Shown here: positions 1 through 10,700 of the stretch, in pieces | Position numbering within the stretch: position 1 is the stretch's first letter | How the letters are laid out: each line of letters begins with the position of its first letter | NCBI GenBank assembly: GCA_964533735.1 | Contig: CAZHMD010000002.1 | Span: 62,001-126,000 of the forward strand | DNA length: 64,000 bases | Source: UBA6107 sp964533735 | Lineage (GTDB): Bacteria > Chloroflexota > Anaerolineae > Anaerolineales > Anaerolineaceae | Direction of reading: 5' to 3' | The notes under the pieces: model-generated | What the model saw: the letters and a program-made list of their open reading frames with translations, nothing else | What the model was told of the DNA's origin: nothing | Database searches by the model: none | Made by a program: the position numbers and the translations under genes

Positions 1-338
1 GCTTCAAGTCCTTTGATCCGTGCTTCGCGATTGTCATTGGCAGTGATCATGATTACAGGCACTTCAGCAAGTTTTGGATTGGCGCGGATCCTCCGGCAAA
101 CCTCATAACCATCCATATCCGGCATCATCAGATCCAGTAGGATGGCATCGGGCAGATAACGCTCGGCAAGTTCTAAACCTCGCTTGCCGTTTTCTGCAAG
201 AAGCAGATCCAGGTTATCCTGCATCAACAAACCTTCCAAGGTCAATCGGATGATCGGTTCATCATCAATGATCAAAATTCTCGGGTTCTGCGTTTTTGCG
301 ATGAGACCATTTCCATTACGCTTAATCAAATTCAACAT
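1..338 (-). CDS. Response regulator receiver domain protein, 3' end outside window
   Basis: I translated this open frame by hand from the complement of the left edge. It encodes at least 112 residues with no stop before the edge. The protein is a CheY-like receiver: an acidic pocket in ILIIDDEP near residue 25, the phospho-acceptor Asp in AILLDLMMPDMDG near residue 72, and a conserved Thr in VIMITAND. The lysine and any output domain lie beyond the window. The proposed start is the ATG at 336-338, but the AAAGGA before it touches the ATG, so the following TTG codon could be used instead. It would phospho-relay with one of the neighbouring kinases; this is inferred from context only. Confidence 0.85.
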   Translation of the reverse strand, partial: MLNLIKRNGNGLIAKTQNPRILIIDDEPIIRLTLEGLLMQDNLDLLLAENGKRGLELAERYLPDAILLDLMMPDMDGYEVCRRIRANPKLAEVPVIMITANDNREARIKGLE

Positions 339-500
339 TCCTTTTCAGTTCCAGGTACAAATTTCTCAATTCAAATCATTGTAGTCAATAAATTAGGGTT
401 AACGCCTAACCCTAATCGGATTCCTCACTCTGCGGAAGTCGTGGAAAAGCGACTCCTGCAGGCAGGAATTACTGCCATCTTTTGAGGGATTCTACCTATA

Positions 501-1145
501 TCAACTGTCGACCAAACCCTGCTGCACTGCAAAACGAACCAATTCTGCTTGAGAACTGATGCGGAGTTTTGCCATTATCCTGGCTCTATGGGCTTCGACT
601 GTACGCACACTGAGGGTTAATTTTGCGGCTATTCCAGTATTGGTGTTCCCCTCTGCGATCAACTGCAGCACTTCGCGCTCCCGTGAACTGAGGCTATCCA
701 GAGATCCGGCGTTTTCACTTTCTCCGGATAGCAGCATTTCGATAACTTCGTCCGCGATTGCTGAACTCAAGTATCTTTTTCCTTCATTAGCGTTGCGGAT
801 TGCCAAAATAATCTCAGAGAAATCGGCATCCTTGATGACATAACCGAGGGCGCCGTTGTGTAATGCTCTTACTGCATAACTGGCATTCGCGTGCATCGAT
901 AGGAACACAATGCGAGTTCGCAATCCGTGCTGCCGCATCTGGTGAGCCACTTCAATGCCATTTAAATTTGGCATCATCACATCCAGTAAAATGACATCCG
1001 GATCCAATTCACCTGCCATCCGTAAAGCTTCGTTTCCATCGGCTGCCTCTCCCACAACTTCTATATCTTCTTGTGATTGGAGCATCGCCACCATTCCCTG
1101 GCGTACAAGTTTATGGTCGTCTGCAAGTAATACCTTAATTGACAT
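501..1145 (-). CDS. NarL/FixJ-family response regulator (receiver + LuxR-type HTH)
   Basis: This is a 214-residue two-component transcription regulator. Residues 1-120 form the receiver, with acidic pair DD at 9-10, phospho-acceptor D55 in VILLDVMMP and a switch/lysine region ending in GYVIKDAD. Residues about 150-205 are the LuxR-type helix-turn-helix (LSSREREVLQLIAEG followed by SVRTVEAHRARI). The length is normal for the family. The start ATG is preceded by AAGGAG at good spacing. It is 2 bases downstream of the receiver-HisKA_3 kinase, the usual partner type for NarL regulators, so the pair is very probably cognate. It is the only protein of the array with a visible DNA-binding domain, so it may be the main transcriptional output of the locus. 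Target genes are unknown. Confidence 0.93.
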   Translation of the reverse strand: MSIKVLLADDHKLVRQGMVAMLQSQEDIEVVGEAADGNEALRMAGELDPDVILLDVMMPNLNGIEVAHQMRQHGLRTRIVFLSMHANASYAVRALHNGALGYVIKDADFSEIILAIRNANEGKRYLSSAIADEVIEMLLSGESENAGSLDSLSSREREVLQLIAEGNTNTGIAAKLTLSVRTVEAHRARIMAKLRISSQAELVRFAVQQGLVDS

Positions 1146-1147
1146 TT

Positions 1148-2239
1148 TTACTCCTTTTCAAGTAAAGGAAACGTGGCTTCTATTAGTGTACCTTCATCTG
1201 CACTCGCACTGATTTGAAAATGCCCATTAACCCAGGATACCCGCTCACGCATACCAGAAATCCCCGTGGACATACCCGGTGACAAATTGTCCAGATCGAA
1301 CCCTTTCCCAGAATCCAGAACGGTCACTTTTACCAGGTCAGGTTCAAAATTTAATGTCACTGTCACTTCCTTTACCTCAGCATGCCGGGCGACATTGGTC
1401 AATGCTTCCTGGATCAATCGAAAAGCTGCAGTTTCGATTAAATGAGGCAGTCGTCGTTCGTCAATCGGGTTAAGGTTGTTGATCACTGTAATATTTGTCT
1501 GTTGGGTGAATCTTTTAAAGAGCCAGTCAAGCGCTGCTACAAGACCCAGGTCATCCAGCATCGTCGGACGTAAATCCAGCGACAATTCTCTTACCTGGTT
1601 TAAAAGCTGGTTGGCAATTTCCAACGCAAGTTTAAATTTAGCTCTCAATCCTTCTTCTTGATCAGACTGAGTATCTTTCAGGATAATCTGTAAAGCGGTC
1701 AACTGCTGCCCGATTTCATCATGAAGCTCCAGGGCTAATCGTCTTCGTTCGGTTTCCTGGACCTCGATCACCTTGCCAGAAAGCAGCTTTAATTCCTCAT
1801 TTCTCTGCTGCAGGAGTTGATTGGCATTATTCAGCTTTGTTCGCTCTTCGACCAAATGACGGTACCTGGCTACCCTTTTCAAGCTTCGAAGGCGGATCTC
1901 CAGTTCCATGCTGTCAAAAGGTTTGGAAAGGAAATCATCAGCCCCAGCCTCCAACCCTGCCAGGCGGGAATCGCGGTCATCCAACGCGGTTACCATGATG
2001 ATCGGAACTTCTCCAAGAGATGGATCCTTGCGCATCAAGCGGCAGACTTCAAAACCATTCATGCCTGGCATCATTACATCTAATAGAATCACATCCGGAT
2101 TGAATTTCGGCGCAATTTCCAAACCATCAATGCCCGAAGCAGCAGTTTGGATTAAATAGCCAGATCCTGCTAGGATCGCAGAGAGAGTTTCCCGCGAGAT
2201 CGCGTCATCATCAATGATCAATAATCGTGGCAGGCTCAT
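1148..2239 (-). CDS. Receiver-linked HisKA_3 sensor histidine kinase (NarX-like catalytic core)
   Basis: A 363-residue cytoplasmic kinase. Residues 1-125 are a receiver domain (VILLDVMMPGMNG holds the phospho-acceptor), residues 130-155 a predicted coiled coil, residues about 155-225 the HisKA_3 dimerisation domain with the phospho-His in LALELHDEIGQQ, and residues 265-360 the ATPase with N box (IQEALTNVARHA) and G1 box (DSGKGFD). It has no membrane segment or sensory domain, so the input is probably phosphorylation of its own receiver by another kinase of the array. It overlaps the upstream giant kinase by 4 bases and sits 2 bases from the NarL-type regulator. This suggests a relay from the large kinase through this protein to the regulator. 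Family assignment is firm; the relay is inference. Confidence 0.93.
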   Translation of the reverse strand: MSLPRLLIIDDDAISRETLSAILAGSGYLIQTAASGIDGLEIAPKFNPDVILLDVMMPGMNGFEVCRLMRKDPSLGEVPIIMVTALDDRDSRLAGLEAGADDFLSKPFDSMELEIRLRSLKRVARYRHLVEERTKLNNANQLLQQRNEELKLLSGKVIEVQETERRRLALELHDEIGQQLTALQIILKDTQSDQEEGLRAKFKLALEIANQLLNQVRELSLDLRPTMLDDLGLVAALDWLFKRFTQQTNITVINNLNPIDERRLPHLIETAAFRLIQEALTNVARHAEVKEVTVTLNFEPDLVKVTVLDSGKGFDLDNLSPGMSTGISGMRERVSWVNGHFQISASADEGTLIEATFPLLEKE

Positions 2240-5200
2240 TTCTTTTTCTTCTTTAAGTTAATTATCAACGAAAGCAAACCGCTCAAATCGATCGGTTTGC
2301 TCAAATAATCATCCGCCCCGGCGTCCAGGCAGAGTTGGCGGTCCTCAGGCATTGCCAGCGCAGTAACTGCAATGATCGGTACCTTGGATATTCCTCCTTG
2401 CATCTGGCGAATATTTCGAATAACCTCCAGTCCATCAATACCCGGCATTTGAATATCCATCAGTACCAGGTCTGGTTTCTCCTTTACGAGCAATTCCATG
2501 CCTTGTTGGCCAGATTGAGCTCCGATCACATGATAGCCCTGGAAAGAAAGGAAGTCAGCAATCATACTTCGGTTAACATCATTATCTTCTATCACAAGGA
2601 TTCTGTCAGAAGTTGCGGATCCCCCCTTTCCTTCCAGTTCTTTGGATTTAATTTCGATCATTTTTAACGCAGCTTCATTTAATGCCGTTGCCTCTTCTTT
2701 ATACCAGGGAACGGAGACGGTAAAGCGGCTGCCCTCACCAATTTTACTGCTCACGGTTACTTGTCCCCCATGCAGCATCGCCAGCCGGTGTACCAGTGAA
2801 AGTCCCAGCCCGGTGCCTGAATAACTTCTTGAAAGGTTGCTATCCAATTGGATAAACGGTTGGAAGAGTTTTTCCAGGTTCTCCTCTGTGATGCCAATTC
2901 CTTTATCCCAAACCGTGAACCTGATAACATCCAACTTTTCATCGCCTTGAACGTCCAATCCTAATTCACCATTTTCCGGGGTAAATTTGACCGCATTTCC
3001 CAATAGATTGACCAGGATCTGTTTGAGGCGTCTCGGATCTCCATACATTAACATATTCGCTGGATCTTGGGAAAGGACCACATTTTGATGCTGAGTGTTA
3101 GCCATTTGTTTGATTATTCGCAAACTGGACTGACAGATATCATCCACCCTGATAACACTGGGCTGCAATTCCATTTTTCCGGCTTCAATTTTCGAAAGGT
3201 CGAGAATATCGTTAATCAGGGTTAGCAGATGCCTGCCTCCCTCCTCGATTGTATTGAGAATACTGGTCTGTTTTTCATTGACACTCCCGTAAACTCCCTT
3301 TTGGAGTGCCTCTGATAATCCTAAAACGCCTGTAAGAGGTGTGCGTAATTCATGACTCATATTAGCCAGGAATTCATCCTTTAGCCTGGAGGCCTTTTCT
3401 AGCGATGTGTTCGCAGCCCGTAATTCCTCAGTTCGTAAAAAGACCCTGTCTTCCAGTTCCTGGTTCATTCGCCTTAAAGCCAGTTCAGCTTCCTTACGGG
3501 CAGAGATATCCTCTTTGACCTCAAGATAGTGAGTCGTTTTCTTGTCACTATTCAGAATCGGGGAGATCGTTGTGGACTCCCAAATAGTTTCACCATTCTT
3601 GGTTCTGTTTTTAAATTCCCCCCGCCACTCTTTACCTGCATTGATCGTTTCCCATAGAATCTGGTACTCTTCTTGTGAGGTATATCCGGACTGTAGAATA
3701 CTTATATTCTTCCCCACGATTTCTTCAGCACTGTACCCTGTTTTCTGAGTGAAACTTTTGTTAACATATTCAATGGTACCCTCTGGATCTGTTAATACAA
3801 TAGATGCGGGACTTTGCTCGACAGCATAGGACAATAGTCGTAGCTGATCTTCGTTTTTCTTCTGTTCGGTAATGTCAGTGGAAATGCCGCCTATTGCGAC
3901 AATCTCCCCAAGCTCATTTTTGAGGGGAAATTTAACCGATATGTAGTAATGCATCTCGCCACTTTCAATGTGGAATTCTTCAAAGGTGGCTGACGCCTTT
4001 CTGTGGAAAACGCTGAGATCATTTTGAATATGCTGGTCGGCTTCTTCTTTACCTGCAAGGTTATAAGCACTTTTACCCAACATTCCCTGTTCTGAGAGTC
4101 CAAATGACTTGGTCATGGCATTATTTACCAACAAGTACCGACCCTGTTTATCCTTGATATAAATCAAGGCATTAGTATTATCCAGAATGGACTGCAGGCG
4201 TTCCTGGCTTACTCGCAGCGCAGCCTCAGTTAATTTACGTTCGTCGAGTTCCCGTTGAATCTCATGATAGAGGCGTGCGTTATCAAATGCCACTGCAGCC
4301 TGGTTGGCGATCGTGAGCATCAGGCGTTCGTCCCGCTCACTGAACGCGCCCGGTTTATTAGATTCAATGGCGATGCTCCCAATTACAGAATTACCAACTT
4401 TGATCGGAACATACATTCCGGATTGAATTCCCGGATAAGACGCGATATAACGTGGATCTTTGTTAACATCCATCACCCTTGTCGACTGTCCTGTTTTTAT
4501 CACCCAACCGCTTAGGCCTATTCCCACCTTGTTGACCATTAACCTGAAGCGCTTTTCAATCGCTGCGCGATCTTTTTTCTTTAACCCCGGAACATGGAAG
4601 CCGATCAGTTTAAGATCTTCCCCATTCCCCTCACGCAGTCTAATGACCGCATGGTGCCAGGCGAAGTGTTTTGTAAACATCCCTATCAAACCGTTACCGA
4701 TTTCAATAGGGTCGAGCAGTTGATTCATGGTGATTGCATTTTCATATAACAATTCCAGTTCGGTTAGACTCTGGCGAATCTCCACCTCAGCTCTTCCCTT
4801 TTCAGCCAGTTCATGCAGAATTTCATCATGCAGGCGAGCGTTTTGGATTGCCAATCCAACCTGGTTGGCAACTACGCTCATCCATTCACCGTCTTCTTCT
4901 ATATACGCTTTTTGAACGTAACTTTGTAAAACGATTAATCCAATAACCTGGTCTCCGGCAAGCAGGGGAACGTACATCATGGATTGAGGGTCTTTCCCAT
5001 CTCCAGATGGCATTCCAATCCTCATTTTTCTCACAATTTTGCTATCATTCACAATTTGCGGAGCCCTGGAAATGATGGCGTTTGAGCGCTCGTTGGGGGA
5101 GAACTGTGGACTGTAATCCAATCGGGGTAACTTGGTTATATCAAGAATCATTTTCCCTGCTGTAACATAAGAAGGGGTGAGCACCTGGTTTGCATGATCA

Positions 5201-6957
5201 TAAAGAATGATCCCAAAATTTGGACTGTCGATCATGGACTTAACATATTTTTCCGCAGTCCGATAAATAACCGGTATTTCCCGGGTGGCCGCCAGTTCTC
5301 GGCCCAGTGCCACAATTTTTTCTTGCAGCAGGTGTTTATGTTTTAAAGACTCTTCTGCTTCTTTTAATATCGAGACATCCACAATGGATACAATGACCTT
5401 CGATAGGTCTTTTTCATAACCGGGAGCCACGGACCAGTATATGATGATGTTAACCAGCCTGCCATCAAAGGTTCTGTTTACCGTCTCAAGGTGAAATTTG
5501 GTCTTTCCTTCTGCGAAGCAAACCAGTTCATTAAGAAATTTGGATTCAGGATTATCCTGGAAAAAAAGTGCAAGATTTTTATGGAGATCTTGTTTTGAAC
5601 TGGCTCCATGAAATTGGATAGCGGCTTTATTGACATCAAGAATTTTTACCAATCCTGCCATTTCACGCACGACTTCAGGGTTTTTCTTGAAGTAACGTCT
5701 CCAATCCTTCACACCTCGTCTGCGCAGCTGCGTGATTCTGGTGTACACCGCTGAAAAATCCTCCTCTAAAATCGCGATTGGAGATTCTTCAAATAAACTG
5801 CGGTAGCGCGCTTCGCTAATCGAAAGCGTATCTTCAAATTGTTTACGAACGGAAACATCCTGCTTAACCGCTATGAAGTGTTCGATCGCTCCGTTGTCAT
5901 CCAATAATGGCGTGATCGTCATTTCTTCTGTGTAGTAAGTTCCATTTTTCTTTTTATTTATTAATTGTGTGTGCCAGATCTTTCCAGCAAGTATGTTCTT
6001 CCACATATCATAATAGAACTGTTCATTTTGTTTTCCGGAATTTAGAAAACGCAGATTCTCTCCAATTACTTCCGCGAGTTTAAATCCGGTCATGGATTCA
6101 AAGGCTGTGTTAACCCATTGGATTAACCCTTCAGAGTCAGTTATAACAATCGCATTTGCTGCTGCATTTAATGCATGGCTGTGCAACTTTAATTGATCTT
6201 CGGCTGCTTTTTGTTCAGTGATATCCCTAAAATTGATCACAACCCCCTGGACTGCAGGATCATTAAGCATATTTACTGCAGTTCCCTCCACCCAACGCCA
6301 TTCGCCCCTTTTATCTTGTAATCTAAATGTGGCATTTTGCTTGGATCCAGGGACTTGGAAAATATTCTGCATAATCGACAATAACTCATCCTTTTCAAAA
6401 GGATGTATTGCATCAGAATTTTCAATTTCCATCAAGCTTTTAAACTCGAGACCCCAATTCAAAGAAACCGATGAACTTTCCCACAGTAAATTACCTTCTG
6501 CAGAAAACAAAACAATGTTATCTCGGCCATTTTCAAGCAGTGCACGCAAACGGCGCTCATTCAAAGCCAGTGATTTCGCTGCCTGGCTTTTTTGCACTGC
6601 CTGTTGGATCGATAGAATTACCTGGTCAATGTCGAAAGGTTTTTGAAAATAACCAAATGCCCCATAACGAATAGCCTCTATTGCAGAATCTTGTGAAGCA
6701 TAACCAGTAAGCAAGATGCATTCAGTGTAAGGAGAACGAACTCTAACTTCCCGGATTAGATCCAACCCGCTGGTGTCTTCCAGACGGAGATCGATTAGTG
6801 CGACCTCCACGATTTGATCAGCTATGATTGCTAATGCCTTTTTGCCTGTGGGGGCGCGCAAGGTTTCGAATCCCTTGAAGGTCAGGATATCAGTTAGACT
6901 CGTCAGAAGATTTTGGTCGTCGTCCACGAGCAGGATCTTTGAATCCGTTCCTTGCAT
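2236..6957 (-). CDS. Giant hybrid histidine kinase: REC-PAS3-GAF2-PAS2-HisKA-ATPase-REC
   Basis: About 1573 residues. The order read from the sequence is N-terminal receiver (10-125), two PAS domains (about 140-380), a PAS-like module (about 385-535), two GAF domains (about 560-715 and 740-900), two further PAS domains (about 920-1170, each ending in the DITEQK/DISARK-type PAC signature), a short coiled coil, HisKA with the phospho-His in MSHELRTPLTGVL, HATPase (DKGIGI and GTGLGLSLV boxes) and a C-terminal receiver (LVLMDIQMPGIDG). No transmembrane segment is seen, so it should sense cytoplasmic or redox/ligand signals. A GTG 15 bases upstream could also be the start, but the ATG at 6955-6957 has GAGG at ideal distance. 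It is the likely top of a phosphorelay with the overlapping downstream kinase. Confidence 0.93.
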   Translation of the reverse strand: MQGTDSKILLVDDDQNLLTSLTDILTFKGFETLRAPTGKKALAIIADQIVEVALIDLRLEDTSGLDLIREVRVRSPYTECILLTGYASQDSAIEAIRYGAFGYFQKPFDIDQVILSIQQAVQKSQAAKSLALNERRLRALLENGRDNIVLFSAEGNLLWESSSVSLNWGLEFKSLMEIENSDAIHPFEKDELLSIMQNIFQVPGSKQNATFRLQDKRGEWRWVEGTAVNMLNDPAVQGVVINFRDITEQKAAEDQLKLHSHALNAAANAIVITDSEGLIQWVNTAFESMTGFKLAEVIGENLRFLNSGKQNEQFYYDMWKNILAGKIWHTQLINKKKNGTYYTEEMTITPLLDDNGAIEHFIAVKQDVSVRKQFEDTLSISEARYRSLFEESPIAILEEDFSAVYTRITQLRRRGVKDWRRYFKKNPEVVREMAGLVKILDVNKAAIQFHGASSKQDLHKNLALFFQDNPESKFLNELVCFAEGKTKFHLETVNRTFDGRLVNIIIYWSVAPGYEKDLSKVIVSIVDVSILKEAEESLKHKHLLQEKIVALGRELAATREIPVIYRTAEKYVKSMIDSPNFGIILYDHANQVLTPSYVTAGKMILDITKLPRLDYSPQFSPNERSNAIISRAPQIVNDSKIVRKMRIGMPSGDGKDPQSMMYVPLLAGDQVIGLIVLQSYVQKAYIEEDGEWMSVVANQVGLAIQNARLHDEILHELAEKGRAEVEIRQSLTELELLYENAITMNQLLDPIEIGNGLIGMFTKHFAWHHAVIRLREGNGEDLKLIGFHVPGLKKKDRAAIEKRFRLMVNKVGIGLSGWVIKTGQSTRVMDVNKDPRYIASYPGIQSGMYVPIKVGNSVIGSIAIESNKPGAFSERDERLMLTIANQAAVAFDNARLYHEIQRELDERKLTEAALRVSQERLQSILDNTNALIYIKDKQGRYLLVNNAMTKSFGLSEQGMLGKSAYNLAGKEEADQHIQNDLSVFHRKASATFEEFHIESGEMHYYISVKFPLKNELGEIVAIGGISTDITEQKKNEDQLRLLSYAVEQSPASIVLTDPEGTIEYVNKSFTQKTGYSAEEIVGKNISILQSGYTSQEEYQILWETINAGKEWRGEFKNRTKNGETIWESTTISPILNSDKKTTHYLEVKEDISARKEAELALRRMNQELEDRVFLRTEELRAANTSLEKASRLKDEFLANMSHELRTPLTGVLGLSEALQKGVYGSVNEKQTSILNTIEEGGRHLLTLINDILDLSKIEAGKMELQPSVIRVDDICQSSLRIIKQMANTQHQNVVLSQDPANMLMYGDPRRLKQILVNLLGNAVKFTPENGELGLDVQGDEKLDVIRFTVWDKGIGITEENLEKLFQPFIQLDSNLSRSYSGTGLGLSLVHRLAMLHGGQVTVSSKIGEGSRFTVSVPWYKEEATALNEAALKMIEIKSKELEGKGGSATSDRILVIEDNDVNRSMIADFLSFQGYHVIGAQSGQQGMELLVKEKPDLVLMDIQMPGIDGLEVIRNIRQMQGGISKVPIIAVTALAMPEDRQLCLDAGADDYLSKPIDLSGLLSLIINLKKKKK

Positions 6958-7018
6958 TTCACCTCTTTTCACGGTAACCAGTTAATGGTTTATTCAGCCG
7001 TGACTAAAACTGAGTTTT

Positions 7019-7774
7019 TTACTTATCTTTTGCAATCATGCCCCGCAGCCCGGTGAGATGAATCTGTTCCAGTAAACGCACCACTTCAGTGATCTCGGGC
7101 GGCTTGTAGAGGCAGGCAAAGGTTGAATTCTCCATTGCTAACTGCATCGCCGCTGCCATTTCATCACGGTAGGCGGTAACCAGCAAGACCGGAAGTCCTG
7201 GAAATTGTTCTCTGATTTGACTGATTACCTCCAATCCGTTGTTACTGTTCAACTTCAAGTCCAAGAGTACTACCTGGGCTTCTGATGCCAATTTGTCCAA
7301 ATCTGTAATTGGAGCTGACAGTTGATCCACAGTAAATCCACGCTTGCGGAGGATATCGCCCAGGGTCTTACAAAATACGGGGTCATCATCAACAATCGCC
7401 AGTGTACGATTCTTGGCGAGCATTGAGAAGAAACCCAGTAGCTGCACGATATTGATCGGTTTGTCCAGCACTCCAACAACCCCCGCTTCCAATCCTTGTT
7501 GGATGAGGTCATCAGCCGCGTAGGCTGACATCAAGATCACCGGCAACCCTGGCTGTTCTTTGCTGATCGTCTGGTGGAAAGCCACACCGTCCATTTGAGG
7601 CATGCGGATATCGGTTAGGACACAATCAAAAGATTCCTTGCGTACTTTTTCTAATGCTTGCAGAGCAGAACTTGCTTCAATTGCTGTGTAACCTGAAACA
7701 GTAAGGATATCTGCAAGTGTATGCGTCATGCGTTGATCATCATCTACGATCAGGATCTTGAGTTTTGGCTTCAT
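7019..7774 (-). CDS. Tandem receiver-domain protein (REC-REC)
   Basis: A 251-residue protein made only of two CheY-like receivers. The first (about 1-120) has VDDDQ, the acceptor Asp in CVLTDIRMPQMDG and the lysine in LDKPINI. The second (about 125-240) has VDDDPV, the acceptor Asp in VVLLDLKLNSNNG, the Thr in LLVTAYRD and the lysine in LYKPPEI. Both active sites look intact, so both can probably be phosphorylated. There is no output domain, so it likely acts as a phosphate-transfer or sink protein. Its ATG overlaps the stop of the upstream 7TM kinase by 4 bases (translational coupling), which makes that kinase its likely partner. Confidence 0.92.
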   Translation of the reverse strand: MKPKLKILIVDDDQRMTHTLADILTVSGYTAIEASSALQALEKVRKESFDCVLTDIRMPQMDGVAFHQTISKEQPGLPVILMSAYAADDLIQQGLEAGVVGVLDKPINIVQLLGFFSMLAKNRTLAIVDDDPVFCKTLGDILRKRGFTVDQLSAPITDLDKLASEAQVVLLDLKLNSNNGLEVISQIREQFPGLPVLLVTAYRDEMAAAMQLAMENSTFACLYKPPEITEVVRLLEQIHLTGLRGMIAKDK

Positions 7775-10700
7775 TTCGCTTCCTTTTGTACTGGTAATTG
7801 TAGGGTAAAAGTACTTCCTTTACCCGGTTGGCTTTCAACTTCAATCCGTCCGTGATTGGCTTCAATAATTTTTTTGCTTACCGCTAAACCTAAACCAATC
7901 CCTTTTGCCTTGGTGGTGAAGAGTGGTTCAAAGATTCTATCCATATCTTCCTGGGCTATGCCTTCGCCATTATCCTCCATCGTAATTTTGATAAATTCTT
8001 CTTCACCTGAATCGGCGTGTAGTTCTGCCTTGATGTATAGTTTCCCGACAATTGGCATTGCCTGGTAAGCATTGGTGAGGAGGTTTCCAATCACCTGCTC
8101 GATCTGTGTCGCGTTCACCAGCACCTTAGGCAAATCGGATGACACGTCCTTTGATACTTTTATATACTCAGGTGCAGGATTTCGCCTTTGCGCATTTCGG
8201 ATTATCTCTGAGATTTCTGCAGGTTTTCTTTCAACAGTTTGCAGCCTGGCATAATCCATCAAATCAGCAATGATCTTTTCGGAAGTGTTGGTTTCGCTTT
8301 TAATGATCTCGATATATTCACGCACTTTTTCATCCGCCTCTGGTTGGATCATGGATAGATATGCGGTGGCATTTGAAATTACTCCAAGCGGGTTTCTTAG
8401 TTCATGTGCAATGCTGCCCGCCAATTGCCCCAGGGCTGCCAGGCGTTCCTGGCGGAGCAGTCTCTCCTGCGCTTTGTTCAGTTCGCGGGTTCTTTCCTCG
8501 ACCATTTCTTCCAGGTGAGAAGAATATTCCTGAACAGTCTTTTCTGCAACTTTTTGATCCGTGATATCACGCGTAGTGCTTAATATATGAGGTATTCCGT
8601 TGATTTGAATGACAACCGCGGTTGTTAAACCGTAGCGAACCTCACCTGTCTTGGTGTGAAATCTCGCCTCGACTCCGTGGACATTGCCTTTTTTCTGCAA
8701 CTCTGTTGCCATCTGATTTAAGTCACTTTTGTCCTCCCAGATATCCAGTTCAAGACCGTTCAATCCAATGACTTCTTCTGCAGAATATCCCAGGATCTTT
8801 GAAAATCCCTCGTTGACCGAAGTGATCTTTCCATCCGCCATGCTCGTAATCGATACTGCGTCTGGTGATAACGTAAAGGCGTTTCGAAATTTTTCTTCAC
8901 TTTCGCGAAGCGCATTTTCAGCAATTTTCTGTTTGGTGATATCCCGCGTGGTACTTAATATATGAGGTGTTGCATTTATATCAATGGTCGCGGCAGAAGT
9001 TAATCCATCTATAATCTCGTTATTCTTCTTGCGGTATTTTGCCGGAAAATCCTTTATCGCACCTGTTGACTGCAGTTCTGCCACAAATTTTTCCCTGTCG
9101 CGTTTATCCACCCAGATATCAAGGTCAAGTGTACTGGAACCAATCGTTTCTTCACTTGTGTACTTCAACATTTTTGTAAACCCCTCATTGATTGAGACGA
9201 CCATTCCATCTGCCAACCGTGAAATCAACACGGCATCTGGTGAGGTATCGAATGCTTTCCTGAATTTTTCTTCACTTTTGCGCAATGCCTCAGCGGCAGT
9301 TAACTTATCTTTGTATTCACGCATCCTGTTTCCCCGCCAGAACAAGCCCAGGCTGCTGCCTAATGCCAAAATCAAAAAACCGAAAAAAACCACTGTTTGC
9401 CACAACCGTACGCGCGCCGGAGCGTAGATTTCCGCTTTGTCCATGCGGGCAATCAGGATCCAGGGAGTATCCGGTACATCATAAACAGCACTTACCGCTG
9501 GCTGCCGTCGATAATCCAGCCCTTCAACGATTCCCCTGATTCCCAAAATAGCTTTCACTGCAATGACCTGGCTGTCCGATGAAGGTAAATACAGGTTCAA
9601 TGCAGCCTCTGGATCAAAACGTGTGGGATTTAGAAAGATTGCTCCATAGCTTTCATGCCTCACCAACAGGGTTTCTGCCGTCTGGCTCTCCGTTGGCCAC
9701 TCCTGCAGATAGGGGTACAACCAGGTGTTGGGATCAATTTCGAATATCACCGTACCCAGAGGCTTGTTCAAAGCCTGCCCGGCAAATATAGGGGAAACCA
9801 TTGTCAGGTGGATGGTTTGATCCGCGTGTCGATGAAAGTCCGTCCAGGTCACTTCTCCTGTACTCAGGGATTCTTCCGCATGTTCACGCATATGCGCGGT
9901 AACCTGGTAGTCTTCATTTGGTGAACCGACTCTCACTGCACCTTCCGCATCCAGGAACAATATTCGGTCATACTCGTAGGAGTTTTTTAGTGTATCCAGC
10001 CAGGATTGCAGAACTTGTGAATTCTTTGGTCCTTCCGGGTTGCTCAAATATTCCGCAACTAATAGCGCGAAAGCCGCGTTATGAGAAATTGCCTCTGCAT
10101 CTCCTTGTCGTTCGTCACGCCAGTCAATGAGCCCATCTATTTTTAATTTTGCAATGGAATCCAATTGGTATTCCACTTGTTGCTGTAATTGAGCAGTATA
10201 TGATTTATATGAAAAGTAACCAATGGTAGCAATGGCGGTAATAGTGACCGCATAAAGCACCAGGATAAATGCCAGCGACCGCTTTTCCTGATACTTGAAT
10301 TTCTCATCCGCCCCGGGAATTTCAGAGACTACAGATGTTCTCAGCAACTTGAATCGAAAAACAGCCAGGGCATACAATACCGAGATAATACCTAACCCTG
10401 GAATTAAGATGTTGAAAGTTAGGTTCGGGAGCAGGTCAAAGAGTGGCACAAGTGCCAATACCAATCCCACCACCGCACCCGCCGACAGAAGGAGTGATTG
10501 CCACAGTAAAGTCCCTTTTTTATTCCAGGCTGCCAACAGCATCACGGTGGCTGCCACCGATAATAACCCAAGGCTGTATAAAGAATCCACTATATACCAG
10601 ACGCCGGGAATAAGGGATGCCTCCAGGGAAACCCAAAAATCTCCAATGTGTATAAAAATCGTATCCTCTATAGCCCATAAAGGCTGCAGTGCAGGAACCC